This document shows, one piece after another, positions 1 through 6,324 of a stretch of DNA of 9,168 nt; position 1 is the first letter of the stretch, and each line of letters begins with the position of its first letter. The translations under genes and the position numbers were made by a program. A model generated the notes under the pieces. It did not search any database, was not told the origin of the DNA, and saw only the letters and a list, made by a program, of their open reading frames with translations. This DNA is from Alphaproteobacteria bacterium UBA6544 (GTDB taxonomy: Bacteria > Pseudomonadota > Alphaproteobacteria > UBA8366). The stretch spans positions 1-9,168 of the forward strand of contig DJKK01000158.1 in the NCBI GenBank assembly GCA_002434595.1. The letters run 5' to 3'.

Positions 1-2
1 TG

Positions 3-644
3 CGTTTTGGTATCGATGGCAGTCCGGAGATTTACATCATCTCTAATATTACAAAAGACGGTAAGCCGATTGGGACGCGGCGTGCCGGGGAAACTTGGCA
101 CACCGACATGAGTTACGCCAAGGAACCGGCCGCAGCGACGATGCTCTATGCCGTCGAGGTGCCGGAACTTTACGGGCTCTCCCTCGGAGATACCGCATTT
201 GCAAACGCCGCGGCCGCGTGGGATGCGCTGCCGGATGAGATGCACGCTGAGATTCTAGGACTGCGCGGCGTGTTCGACTTCTGGGGACGGAAACGTTCCT
301 CCCCGGTCAGTAAGGAGGATGCCGCGAAGTATCCTCCAGTAGAGCACCCTATCGTCCGCCGGCATCCGCGCACCGGCCGCAAGAGCTTATATGTGGCCCG
401 CGACGATTGTACCGGGATTGTCGGCAGGGGCGAGCGAGAGAGCCTAGCATTGATCGAAGCGCTGGCGGATCACATCGTCAAACCGGAGTTCGTCTATCAG
501 CATAAATGGCGGGTCGGAGATGTGGTGGTCTGGGATAATTGTACGGTCCAGCATCGCGCTGTTCTCGACTACGATTTGCCGCGTCGTCGTCTCATGTGGC
601 GGACGACGGTAAAGGGAGAAGTCCCGAAACCCGCTGTGAGCTAG
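3..644 (+). CDS. TauD/TfdA-family Fe(II)/2-oxoglutarate dioxygenase (5' truncated by window edge)
   Basis: The reading frame is open from base 3 and ends at TAG 642-644. It shows 213 residues of a family usually near 280-300, so roughly 70-80 N-terminal residues lie outside the window. The internal ATG at 108 is not the start, because conserved sequence precedes it. Counting from the first visible codon, the facial triad is visible: WHTD (His33, Asp35) and a distal His184 in the segment WDNCTVQHRA. Arg196 and Arg200 follow at the spacing used in TauD to bind the 2-oxoglutarate carboxylate. The segment HPIVRRHPRTGRKSLYV (residues 115-131) is also typical of the family. Such enzymes couple 2-oxoglutarate decarboxylation to substrate hydroxylation, often releasing sulfite, a phenol or an aldehyde from sulfonates, aryloxy acids or similar compounds. 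The cytoplasmic location is inferred from the family. The substrate cannot be told. It is separated from the next gene by about 300 bases, so co-transcription is uncertain. Confidence 0.93.
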   Translation, partial: RFGIDGSPEIYIISNITKDGKPIGTRRAGETWHTDMSYAKEPAAATMLYAVEVPELYGLSLGDTAFANAAAAWDALPDEMHAEILGLRGVFDFWGRKRSSPVSKEDAAKYPPVEHPIVRRHPRTGRKSLYVARDDCTGIVGRGERESLALIEALADHIVKPEFVYQHKWRVGDVVVWDNCTVQHRAVLDYDLPRRRLMWRTTVKGEVPKPAVS

Positions 645-721
645 CTTTTTAGTGTCAGCAAGGGATTTTCGGAATTTCACGGCGGCGTTTGGTACTCCAA
701 AGCGAGGTAGGCAGAGGAATA

Positions 722-847
722 AAAGTGGGAGTGAGTTTCCCGCCTCAGCGAGACGTTTCGGGTCTCAGATCGACGTAACGCCACCCTGAGTGCGCGACAC
801 AGTTTTATCCGGCCGTTCTGCGCTTCAGCTCTTTTCACTCCCGCTTT
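722..847. repeat. 126-bp segment bounded by 13-bp imperfect inverted repeats
   Basis: The left arm AAAGTGGGAGTGA (722-734) is the reverse complement of the right arm TCACTCCCGCTTT (835-847), except for one position that would be a G-U pair in RNA. Two further short complementary pairs are nested inside. It could be a remnant of a small terminal-inverted-repeat element (MITE-like), a structured RNA, or a chance match. No clear target-site duplication flanks it and no transposase is present. Confidence 0.35.
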
Positions 848-908
848 CTAAAAATGAAATTTATGTTGCCGCCGGTCGTGCTGTTTCGGGGTGAATTTGC
901 CCTATCTC

Positions 909-914
909 TATAAA
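909..914 (+). promoter_or_regulatory. Possible -10 box of a promoter for the thiolase-led operon
   Basis: TATAAA resembles a sigma-70 -10 hexamer and would start a transcript near 921, about 20 bases before the ATG at 942. No good -35 hexamer stands at the usual 16-18 base distance; the nearest weak match is TTTCGG at 884-889 with a 19-base spacer. It is the best promoter-like motif in the gap but not a firm call. Confidence 0.25.
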
Positions 915-928
915 CTGTAAGTAATTGT

Positions 929-934
929 GGGAGG
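929..934 (+). promoter_or_regulatory. Ribosome binding site fixing the thiolase-like start at 942
   Basis: GGGAGG lies 7 bases before ATG 942. A longer frame could be opened at GTG 927, but that codon overlaps this Shine-Dalgarno sequence and has none of its own upstream. ATG 942 is therefore preferred. Confidence 0.75.
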
Positions 935-941
935 GAAGAGT

Positions 942-2210
942 ATGGCTCTATCGAGCGACACGGACGCTTCGTCGCCAAAATTCCTGCGCGGCAAGTATGC
1001 GATCTGCGGTGTGGGTGAGACTACCTATCGACGCGGTTCAGAAGAATCGACACGTAATCTCGCCACGTGGGCGATAAATAACGCACTCGCCGACGCCGGC
1101 ATGGAAGCCGATGACATCGACGGCATGCTCAACTACTCGGGCAACGATTCGGTGTTCGCGCCGCAAGTGGCAAACGACCTCGGCATTCGCCTAAATTTCT
1201 ATATGGACGTGCACGGCGGTGGGTCTTCGACGGAAGCATTGATCGGTATCGCTATCGGCGTTATCGAAGCCGGCATGTGCAAGGCGGTGGTCATCTACCG
1301 CTCCATGAACGGCTATACGCAGGTCCGCATCGGCGGCACCGGTGCGCGTTCCGCCGTTCCTATCGTCGGTGATCAAATACACCATCGCGGCTATGGATGG
1401 CAGAGTGCCGGACAAATGTTCGCGCCGACATTCCTGCGTCATATGTACGACTACGGGACGACGCCCGAACAGGTGGCACATGTGAAAGTGGCGCATTCGA
1501 AACACGCCTCGAATAACCCTAAGGCCTATTACAAGTCTCGCTATACGGTTGAAGACGTGGTGAATTCTCGGATCATTTGCAAGCCGCTGCACCTGCTGGA
1601 TTGCTGTGTCGAGACAGACAACGCAACCGCGATTATCGTCACAAGGTTGGACCGGGCACGCGACTGCAAGAATCCGCCGGCCGTCATCCAGTCCGTGGTC
1701 GGGAGGTGCTGCAAGCCGCGCGGTGATATTCATCTGCATTACCAGCACGGGCCAATTTCGACCGTGGCCGGCCACTACGCCAAGGATATCCTGTTTACGA
1801 ACGCGGGTGTCGGACCGGAGGATATTGACGTCACTGGATCCTACGATGCATTCACCTTCACAACGATGTTGCAGCTCGAGGATTACGGTTTCTGCAAGAA
1901 GGGCGAAGGTGGCGACTATGTTTCATCCGGGGCCATCGAGCTCGGCGGACGTCGTCCAAACAACACTTCCGGCGGACATCTATGCGAAGGGTACACCCAC
2001 GGCATGAATATGGTGATCGAGAATGTTCGCCAGTTGCGGAATGATGCGGACGACTGCTGCCCGATCGGACTGGACGGTAAACGCCAGCACACCTACGACT
2101 ATTCGGAAGGTGGATGCCGTCAGGTAAAGAACGTTGAAATGACGGCAAATCTCGGCTGGGCCCATCCAGGTGCCGCTTCGTCGATGATTATGGCTAAGGA
2201 CGCCAGGTAG
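942..2210 (+). CDS. SCP2-type thiolase-like protein, probable acyl-CoA retro-aldolase (Ltp2-like)
   Basis: This is a 422-residue thiolase-fold protein starting at ATG 942 behind GGGAGG. The N-terminal half has GKYAICGVGETTY (residues 17-29) and ALADAGMEADDIDG (48-61). The motif that carries the nucleophilic Cys in true thiolases is here HGGGSSTEAL (91-100), with glycine in place of Cys. The C-terminal half has YDAFTF (301-306) and NTSGGHLCEGYTHGMN (341-356), hallmarks of the SCP2/lipid-transfer thiolase group. Without the Cys, Claisen condensation or thiolysis is unlikely. Tyr301 and Tyr351 sit 50 residues apart in the same motifs as the tyrosines I recall as implicated in catalysis in the steroid side-chain aldolase Ltp2 (Tyr294 and Tyr344). 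Cleavage of a beta-hydroxyacyl-CoA is therefore the best prediction. The DUF35 gene follows after 12 bases and probably encodes its obligate partner. The protein is unusually rich in Cys, including pairs at 221-222, 256-257 and 372-373. It should be cytoplasmic. The substrate is unknown. Confidence 0.88.
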   Translation: MALSSDTDASSPKFLRGKYAICGVGETTYRRGSEESTRNLATWAINNALADAGMEADDIDGMLNYSGNDSVFAPQVANDLGIRLNFYMDVHGGGSSTEALIGIAIGVIEAGMCKAVVIYRSMNGYTQVRIGGTGARSAVPIVGDQIHHRGYGWQSAGQMFAPTFLRHMYDYGTTPEQVAHVKVAHSKHASNNPKAYYKSRYTVEDVVNSRIICKPLHLLDCCVETDNATAIIVTRLDRARDCKNPPAVIQSVVGRCCKPRGDIHLHYQHGPISTVAGHYAKDILFTNAGVGPEDIDVTGSYDAFTFTTMLQLEDYGFCKKGEGGDYVSSGAIELGGRRPNNTSGGHLCEGYTHGMNMVIENVRQLRNDADDCCPIGLDGKRQHTYDYSEGGCRQVKNVEMTANLGWAHPGAASSMIMAKDAR

Positions 2211-2222
2211 GAGGATCGATCC

Positions 2223-2744
2223 ATGCCGATACAAGGTGAATACATGGGCATGATGCTCACAATCGACGACGTCGATAAGGAAAACAGGGAATTCTTCCGC
2301 CATTGTGCTGAAGGTACGTTCCATTTGCAGAAAGGTAAGGAAAGCGGGCTACTGCGCTATCCGCCGACAACCGCGTGCCCGTGGACGCGTGATCGCGAGT
2401 ACGAATGGGTTCCGGTTGAGGGTAAGGGTACCGTACATTCCTATGGGGAAGTGCATCATCCCATTCAGCCAGCGTTCAGGGAGAAGGTCCCTTATTTGAT
2501 TTTGGTGGTTGATCTCGATACCCAGAAAGGCGAGCCGACGGAACATGAAGCGCTTCGCGTCGCAGGTAATCTGCTTACGGCGGATGGCGAATTCGCTCCG
2601 CCCGAGATGATCAAGCAGGTCGGTATCGGCACACGGGTTCGTATGGTCTTCAGCGAGGTGGCTAACGGGTTTGCGTTGCCGCATTGGACCATCGACGAGG
2701 ATGCCGAGCAGCCGGAGAGCCCATGGCGCTATCCACAGGAATAG
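2223..2744 (+). CDS. DUF35 OB-fold protein, partner of the thiolase-like protein, with degenerate zinc ribbon
   Basis: This 173-residue protein starts at ATG 2223; its AGGAGG (2209-2214) overlaps the stop of the thiolase-like gene, which indicates close translational linkage. An N-terminal helix (about 14-30, with NREFFRHCAEG) and RYPPTTACPW (45-54) lead into the OB-fold: EWVPVEGKGTVHSYGEVHHP (61-80), PYLILVVDLD (90-99) and GTRVRMVFSEV (136-146). In typical family members the ribbon holds four cysteines as two CxxC pairs around the RYPP segment. Here only Cys52 remains; its pair is Thr55 or nearby, and the first pair is replaced by Lys/Glu/Ser/Gly sequence. Cys28 is too far upstream to substitute obviously. 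DUF35 proteins bind thiolase-fold partners and can form an acyl-CoA-binding channel, as the ChsH2 DUF35 domain does for Ltp2. The same structural role is expected here, probably without zinc. No MaoC hydratase domain is fused. Confidence 0.87.
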   Translation: MPIQGEYMGMMLTIDDVDKENREFFRHCAEGTFHLQKGKESGLLRYPPTTACPWTRDREYEWVPVEGKGTVHSYGEVHHPIQPAFREKVPYLILVVDLDTQKGEPTEHEALRVAGNLLTADGEFAPPEMIKQVGIGTRVRMVFSEVANGFALPHWTIDEDAEQPESPWRYPQE

Positions 2745-2802
2745 CCACGCGCTGTCGAAAGAGCGATTACAGGGCGGGAGTGTTTCGGGTCGGCGGGCGC
2801 CG

Positions 2803-4374
2803 ATGAACGAACATGGGGCGAAGCCGGGTCGGCCGTTGGCGGCACAAGGGCCCGTACCTACCATGGCAGGACTTGTCTTAGGCGGGTTGGCGACTGAGTG
2901 CGATTGGATTTCCTGTTTTCTCGGTATTCCATATGCCGCATCGCCCGCGGGCGGTAGACGTTGGCGTCCACCGGAACCACCTTTGCCATGGAGCGGCCAA
3001 CGGGATGCGGCTACGTTCGGCCCGATTTGCCCGCAGCCCTTCAGTACTGCCCTCGCGATGTTTGGTGCGAGGCGCGATAACACCATGGCTGAGGACGCGC
3101 TTTCGCTTAACATATGGACAGCGGCGAGCGACCCGGCGGAGCGCAGGCCGGTGATGGTCTGGATCCATGGCGGCGGCTTACGCATCGGACACGCGAGCCA
3201 TCCCATGTATAACGGGGTCCGCCTCGCCGAGCGCGGTGTTGTGGTTGTGACCGTGAACTACAGACTTCTCTCGCTTGGCGGCCTTGCGCACCCAAAACTT
3301 ACCGAGGAATCGGAACACGGCGCGTCTGGCAATTATTCGATCATGGACCAGATCGCGGCGCTTCGGTGGGTGCGTGAGAACATTTCGGCTTTTGGTGGCG
3401 ATCCCGGAAATGTGACCGTATTTGGGGAATCTGCGGGCGCGCGCTGCATTTCTCTTATGATGATCTCGCCGCAGTGCGAGGGATTGTTCGAACGCGGCAT
3501 TTGTCAAAGCGGTGCGTTGCGGGGCACGGGCGAGGCTTTGCACCAGCGGGAGTTACGCGGCGAGCGTTTCGCCGCCGCATTGGGCAATGGCACGCCCGGT
3601 GACCCAATGGCGATTCTGCGTGATGCGCCGTGGCAACATGTGATCGATGCCGCGCCAGAATTCGACAGTAATCCCTTTGTGGACGGCTGGGTCGTTCCGG
3701 CTCCGGCGGAAGATCTCTACAAGGCGGGGAGGTCTCAGGGAAAGCCTTTACTCATTATAAACAACCTGCACGAGGCCGGACTCTTCGAGGTTGGCCTCAA
3801 GCAACCAATCGATACAGCTGCGCGTTTTCGCAGCATCGTCGCGGCCGAATTTAGTGACGCCACCGAAGAAATCTTGGAAACCTATCCGGTTCCCCGAGAT
3901 GAGGATGCGAAAGATGCTTGGATCGCGCTGCGGACGGATATGTGGTACGGGCTACCCGCCCGTCGCCATGCCGATTGGCATTCCGCCGCTGGGCATGACG
4001 TCTATTTCGCGCAGTTTTCGCGCGTTCCGCCCTGGTGCGGCGGCCGGCGGATGGGCGCCCATCACGGTGCGGAAATACCATATATCTTTGGCGGTGGTGT
4101 GCGCTGCGGAGCCTTCGCGGTCGATGGTGCAGAGGATTCGATCGACCGACATCTAAGTGACGTCATGATGAATGCGTGGATCAAATTCGCTTCGCACGGC
4201 GATCCGAACGTTGGAAATGCATTTGATTGGGCGCCTTATCGGCCCAGGTCCCGTGCCTATCTGGATTTTGGTGACACGGTTCGTGCCGGAGTGGATTTGA
4301 ACGACGAGAGGCTTGATCCACTCGAAGCCGCAATGGCGCATCACAGCGGTAAAATGGACTTATACAGCGAATAG
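2803..4374 (+). CDS. Type-B carboxylesterase (alpha/beta hydrolase, carboxylesterase/lipase family)
   Basis: This is a 523-residue esterase of usual family length. The frame is open further upstream into the DUF35 gene, but ATG 2803 is chosen because homology begins shortly after it (GPVPTMAGLVLGG, 16-28). No strong ribosome binding site is seen; ATG 2863 is a shorter alternative. Family motifs appear in order: FLGIPYA (39-45), EDALSLNIW (97-105), oxyanion hole HGGG (122-125), VVVTVNYRLLSLGG (147-160), FGGDPGNVTVFGESAG (197-212) with nucleophile Ser210, HEAGLFE (323-329) with acid Glu324, and MGAHHGAEIPYIFG (417-430) with catalytic His421. The catalytic triad is intact. It should hydrolyse carboxylic esters. 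No signal peptide is evident, so it is probably cytoplasmic. It lies 58 bases after DUF35 and 9 bases before the CoA-transferase, consistent with freeing an acid that is then CoA-activated (inference). A specific substrate cannot be assigned. Confidence 0.93.
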   Translation: MNEHGAKPGRPLAAQGPVPTMAGLVLGGLATECDWISCFLGIPYAASPAGGRRWRPPEPPLPWSGQRDAATFGPICPQPFSTALAMFGARRDNTMAEDALSLNIWTAASDPAERRPVMVWIHGGGLRIGHASHPMYNGVRLAERGVVVVTVNYRLLSLGGLAHPKLTEESEHGASGNYSIMDQIAALRWVRENISAFGGDPGNVTVFGESAGARCISLMMISPQCEGLFERGICQSGALRGTGEALHQRELRGERFAAALGNGTPGDPMAILRDAPWQHVIDAAPEFDSNPFVDGWVVPAPAEDLYKAGRSQGKPLLIINNLHEAGLFEVGLKQPIDTAARFRSIVAAEFSDATEEILETYPVPRDEDAKDAWIALRTDMWYGLPARRHADWHSAAGHDVYFAQFSRVPPWCGGRRMGAHHGAEIPYIFGGGVRCGAFAVDGAEDSIDRHLSDVMMNAWIKFASHGDPNVGNAFDWAPYRPRSRAYLDFGDTVRAGVDLNDERLDPLEAAMAHHSGKMDLYSE

Positions 4375-4383
4375 GAACGCGAC

Positions 4384-5589
4384 GTGGCAAAAGCATTCGA
4401 AGGGGTACGCATCGTTGACTTTACGCAGGTCCTTTGTGGGCCGATGGCGACGGCGCAACTGGCGCTGCTCGGTGCCGACGTCATCAAGATAGAGCAACCG
4501 GAAATCGGCGATCAGATGCGAATGTTGTCCGCGCGCGACACATGGGCGGAGACACGCTGCGGGCCCGGCTTCATGGGCGTAAACTATGGCAAGCGTTCCA
4601 TCGCCATCAACTTGAAGGCACCAGAGGCGGAGGAGATTGTGCGCCGTATGGTTCGGGGTGCCAACGCGATTGCGGAGAATTTCAAGCCGGGCGTTCTGGA
4701 GCGCCTTGGTTTCGGCTACGAATGGGCAAGGAAAATCGAGCCTAACATCGTCTACTGTTCGATATCCGGGTTTGGGCAGCAAGGACCGATGCGGGGGGCG
4801 GGTGCATATGACGGTGCAATTCAAGCCATATCCGGCATGATGTCAGCGACGGGGACTCCGGAGACAGGACCGCTTCGTGTAGGGTTTCCGGCGGCAGATA
4901 TGACGACGGGTTTCAATGCCGCATTCGCACTGGCAAGTGCGCTTTACCGCCAGAAAGCGACGGGCGACGGGCAGTATATCGACCTCTCAATGACGGATTC
5001 GATTCTCTCCCTGATGAATTATTCGGTTAGCCGTTACACAGTCGCTGGTGACGAACCGGAACTGCTTGGCAACAACTCGCCCACGTTCCAAGGGACCTCA
5101 AGTGTATTTCCGACAAAAGACGGATTCCTCAATGTCTCCGTGTTTACTGACAAGATGGCTTTACGCCTTTGCGATGCGCTCGGACATCCTGAATGGAAAG
5201 AGGAACACCGTTGGAACTCGGTTGCTGGCCGGACCGAAGATTTCGATGAGGTCCAGAGTATACTAACCGCAGAACTTTCGCAGAAGACGACTGCGGAGTG
5301 GATGCCGATCATGGAGCGAGAAGGTGTTCCCGTGGCGCCGGTTAATTCGCTTCGCGACGCAGTGTACAGCGACCAGGTGCAGCAGCGAAACTTCTTGATC
5401 GATTTGCCCGCTCCCACCGGCATCGATGGTACTATCAGTTTGCCAGGCACGTCGTTCATCGCATCCGAGGATTCACCCGGTACCGACCGCTCCCCGCCCC
5501 GCGTCGGAGAGCATACCGATGAAATTCTCGCCGAGTTTGACTTCAGCGATATGGAGATCGCGGTCTTCCACGATAAAGGTGTCGTCTGA
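4384..5589 (+). CDS. Class III CoA-transferase (CaiB/BaiF family)
   Basis: This 401-residue protein starts at GTG 4384, with AGGAAC (4373-4378) as ribosome binding site overlapping the esterase stop. Family hallmarks are FEGVRIVDFTQVLCGPMAT (5-23), LGADVIKIEQPEIGD (29-43), NYGKRSIAINLKAPE (67-81), NIVYCSISGFGQQGP (121-135), YDGAIQAISGMMSATG (142-157) and GDGQYIDLSMTDS (194-206). Asp172 in PAADMTTG (169-176) matches the catalytic aspartate of formyl-CoA transferase (Asp169), which forms the glutamyl/aspartyl-CoA-type intermediates of this class. It transfers CoA between a donor thioester and a carboxylate. Placed right after the esterase, it most likely activates the released acid for the beta-oxidation-like steps of this cluster (inference). 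Length and motifs are normal and no damage is seen. Some family members instead act as racemases (alpha-methylacyl-CoA racemase type), which cannot be fully excluded. Confidence 0.92.
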   Translation: MAKAFEGVRIVDFTQVLCGPMATAQLALLGADVIKIEQPEIGDQMRMLSARDTWAETRCGPGFMGVNYGKRSIAINLKAPEAEEIVRRMVRGANAIAENFKPGVLERLGFGYEWARKIEPNIVYCSISGFGQQGPMRGAGAYDGAIQAISGMMSATGTPETGPLRVGFPAADMTTGFNAAFALASALYRQKATGDGQYIDLSMTDSILSLMNYSVSRYTVAGDEPELLGNNSPTFQGTSSVFPTKDGFLNVSVFTDKMALRLCDALGHPEWKEEHRWNSVAGRTEDFDEVQSILTAELSQKTTAEWMPIMEREGVPVAPVNSLRDAVYSDQVQQRNFLIDLPAPTGIDGTISLPGTSFIASEDSPGTDRSPPRVGEHTDEILAEFDFSDMEIAVFHDKGVV

Positions 5590-5648
5590 CGCTCCTATCC
5601 GAATCTGTTTGGATATGCGCAAGAAGAATGCACTCTATTGCGTCCTAA

Positions 5649-6182
5649 GTGGATGCATTTTCTGCCGATATGCGTGTCGAAGAGATTGGTATTAAGCCGC
5701 GTCCCTATCAGCGCCCCCACCCTCAACTTTACGGCGACTTTACGGCCTCGATGACGACGGCGAAGTTTTGGGCGTGCTATGTGGGCCGTCCAATCGTGCT
5801 TGCGGAAGACCTCTATCTTTGCTGGACGATCTGCTCTGTCTATTGCGATAAGGCCGCCACTCACGGGCATGACATCGCACCAGGCGATGAAGCGGGGTGG
5901 GGCGGTTTGATGATCTGCGCCGAAACGGACGCAGAGGCTCAGGCGCAGTTTGCCGACGTCAAATGGTTCTGGGACAATTGGCCAGAGCAGTTCGGGCAGG
6001 GCATGCCCAAACTCGTCGTCGGTTCGCCGGACACGCTATGTCAGGAAATCGAAGCAGTCGCGAATGCGGTGCCGATAAACGAATGCTTCCTGCTGATCCC
6101 GCAGGGGCTGCATACCCGTGACTAGATTATGTCGTCACTCGAGCTGTTCGGTGGAAAAGTTATGCCGAAATTTTCCGGATGA
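5649..6182 (+). pseudogene. Remnant of a luciferase-like flavin-dependent monooxygenase (N-terminal part lost, internal TAG)
   Basis: Only the C-terminal part of a bacterial-luciferase-like monooxygenase is left. The open stretch is 5649-6122 (158 codons from GTG 5649), followed by TAG 6123-6125. Recognisable motifs are IGIKPRPYQRPHPQLY (13-28), GDEAGWGGLMICAETDAEA (79-97), VGSPDTL (124-130) and AVPINECFLLIPQGLH (140-155). After the TAG the same frame continues as IMSSLELFGGKVMPKFSG to TGA 6180-6182, which is how such proteins usually end. The TAG is therefore probably a CAG-to-TAG nonsense change within HTRD-Q-I. At the 5' end a TAA (5646-5648) precedes the frame, and only 59 bases separate it from the CoA-transferase stop, so the roughly 200-residue N-terminal half of the barrel has been deleted. 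No ribosome binding site is convincing. A full-length enzyme would have used reduced FMN from a separate reductase; a flavin reductase gene lies just downstream on the other strand. Confidence 0.8.
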
Positions 6183-6242
6183 ACGGATATAGCTGGCGAC
6201 TCGTTCCCGAATTTAACTATCGGAATGTTCAGCGAGCCCGCG

Positions 6243-6284
6243 AATGGCAGATTCAAACTGCCATTTCGTAGGCGGCGCAGCCGC
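6243..6284. terminator. Hairpin pair between convergent genes, possible terminator
   Basis: Two stem-loops lie between the convergent monooxygenase remnant and flavin reductase gene. AATGGCAG (6243-6250) pairs perfectly with CTGCCATT (6258-6265) around a 7-base loop. GCGGC (6272-6276) pairs with GCCGC (6280-6284) around a 3-base loop. Only a short T run (6264-6266) follows the first stem on the plus strand, and there is none on the minus strand, so efficiency as an intrinsic terminator is doubtful. The placement supports a role in ending transcription. Confidence 0.4.
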
Positions 6285-6324
6285 AATCCGGAAATTTTTC
6301 CTGAAAGTATTGGAAAGAGCCCGT

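Larger units (their letters stand above)
645..941. other. Intergenic region with nested inverted repeats
   Basis: This gap between the dioxygenase and the thiolase-like gene holds no convincing coding frame. Three pairs of complementary segments are nested around one centre: 722-734 with 835-847 (12 of 13 pairs plus one G-U), 744-748 with 786-790 (CTCAG/CTGAG), and 750-754 with 762-766 (GAGAC/GTCTC, 7-base loop). A TATAAA box lies at 909-914. No good intrinsic terminator follows the dioxygenase: the short palindrome AGCTAGCT at 639-646 runs into five Ts but has no loop. Confidence 0.6.

Noticed and set aside
639..650. Intrinsic terminator after the dioxygenase (AGCTAGCT followed by Ts)
   Set aside because: The palindrome has no loop and only a very short stem, so it cannot form a stable terminator hairpin.
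927..941. Earlier GTG start for the thiolase-like gene, adding five residues
   Set aside because: The GTG overlaps the GGGAGG ribosome binding site that serves ATG 942, and it has no site of its own.
1191..1775. Minus-strand open frame (194 codons) inside the thiolase-like gene
   Set aside because: It lies wholly antisense to conserved thiolase-fold sequence and its translation is unremarkable.
2671..2802. Upstream TTG (2671) or ATG (2701) start for the esterase, overlapping the DUF35 gene
   Set aside because: The added residues are low-complexity Arg/Ser-rich sequence without family homology, and esterase homology begins just after ATG 2803.
2349..3206. Long minus-strand open frame (285 codons) spanning the DUF35 and esterase genes
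   Set aside because: It is antisense to two genes with clear family motifs, and its translation shows no recognisable domain.
6123..6182. Frameshift at the end of the monooxygenase remnant
   Set aside because: The tail after the TAG is in the same reading frame (6123 and 6129 are both codon starts of the 5649 frame), so a nonsense substitution explains it and no indel is needed.
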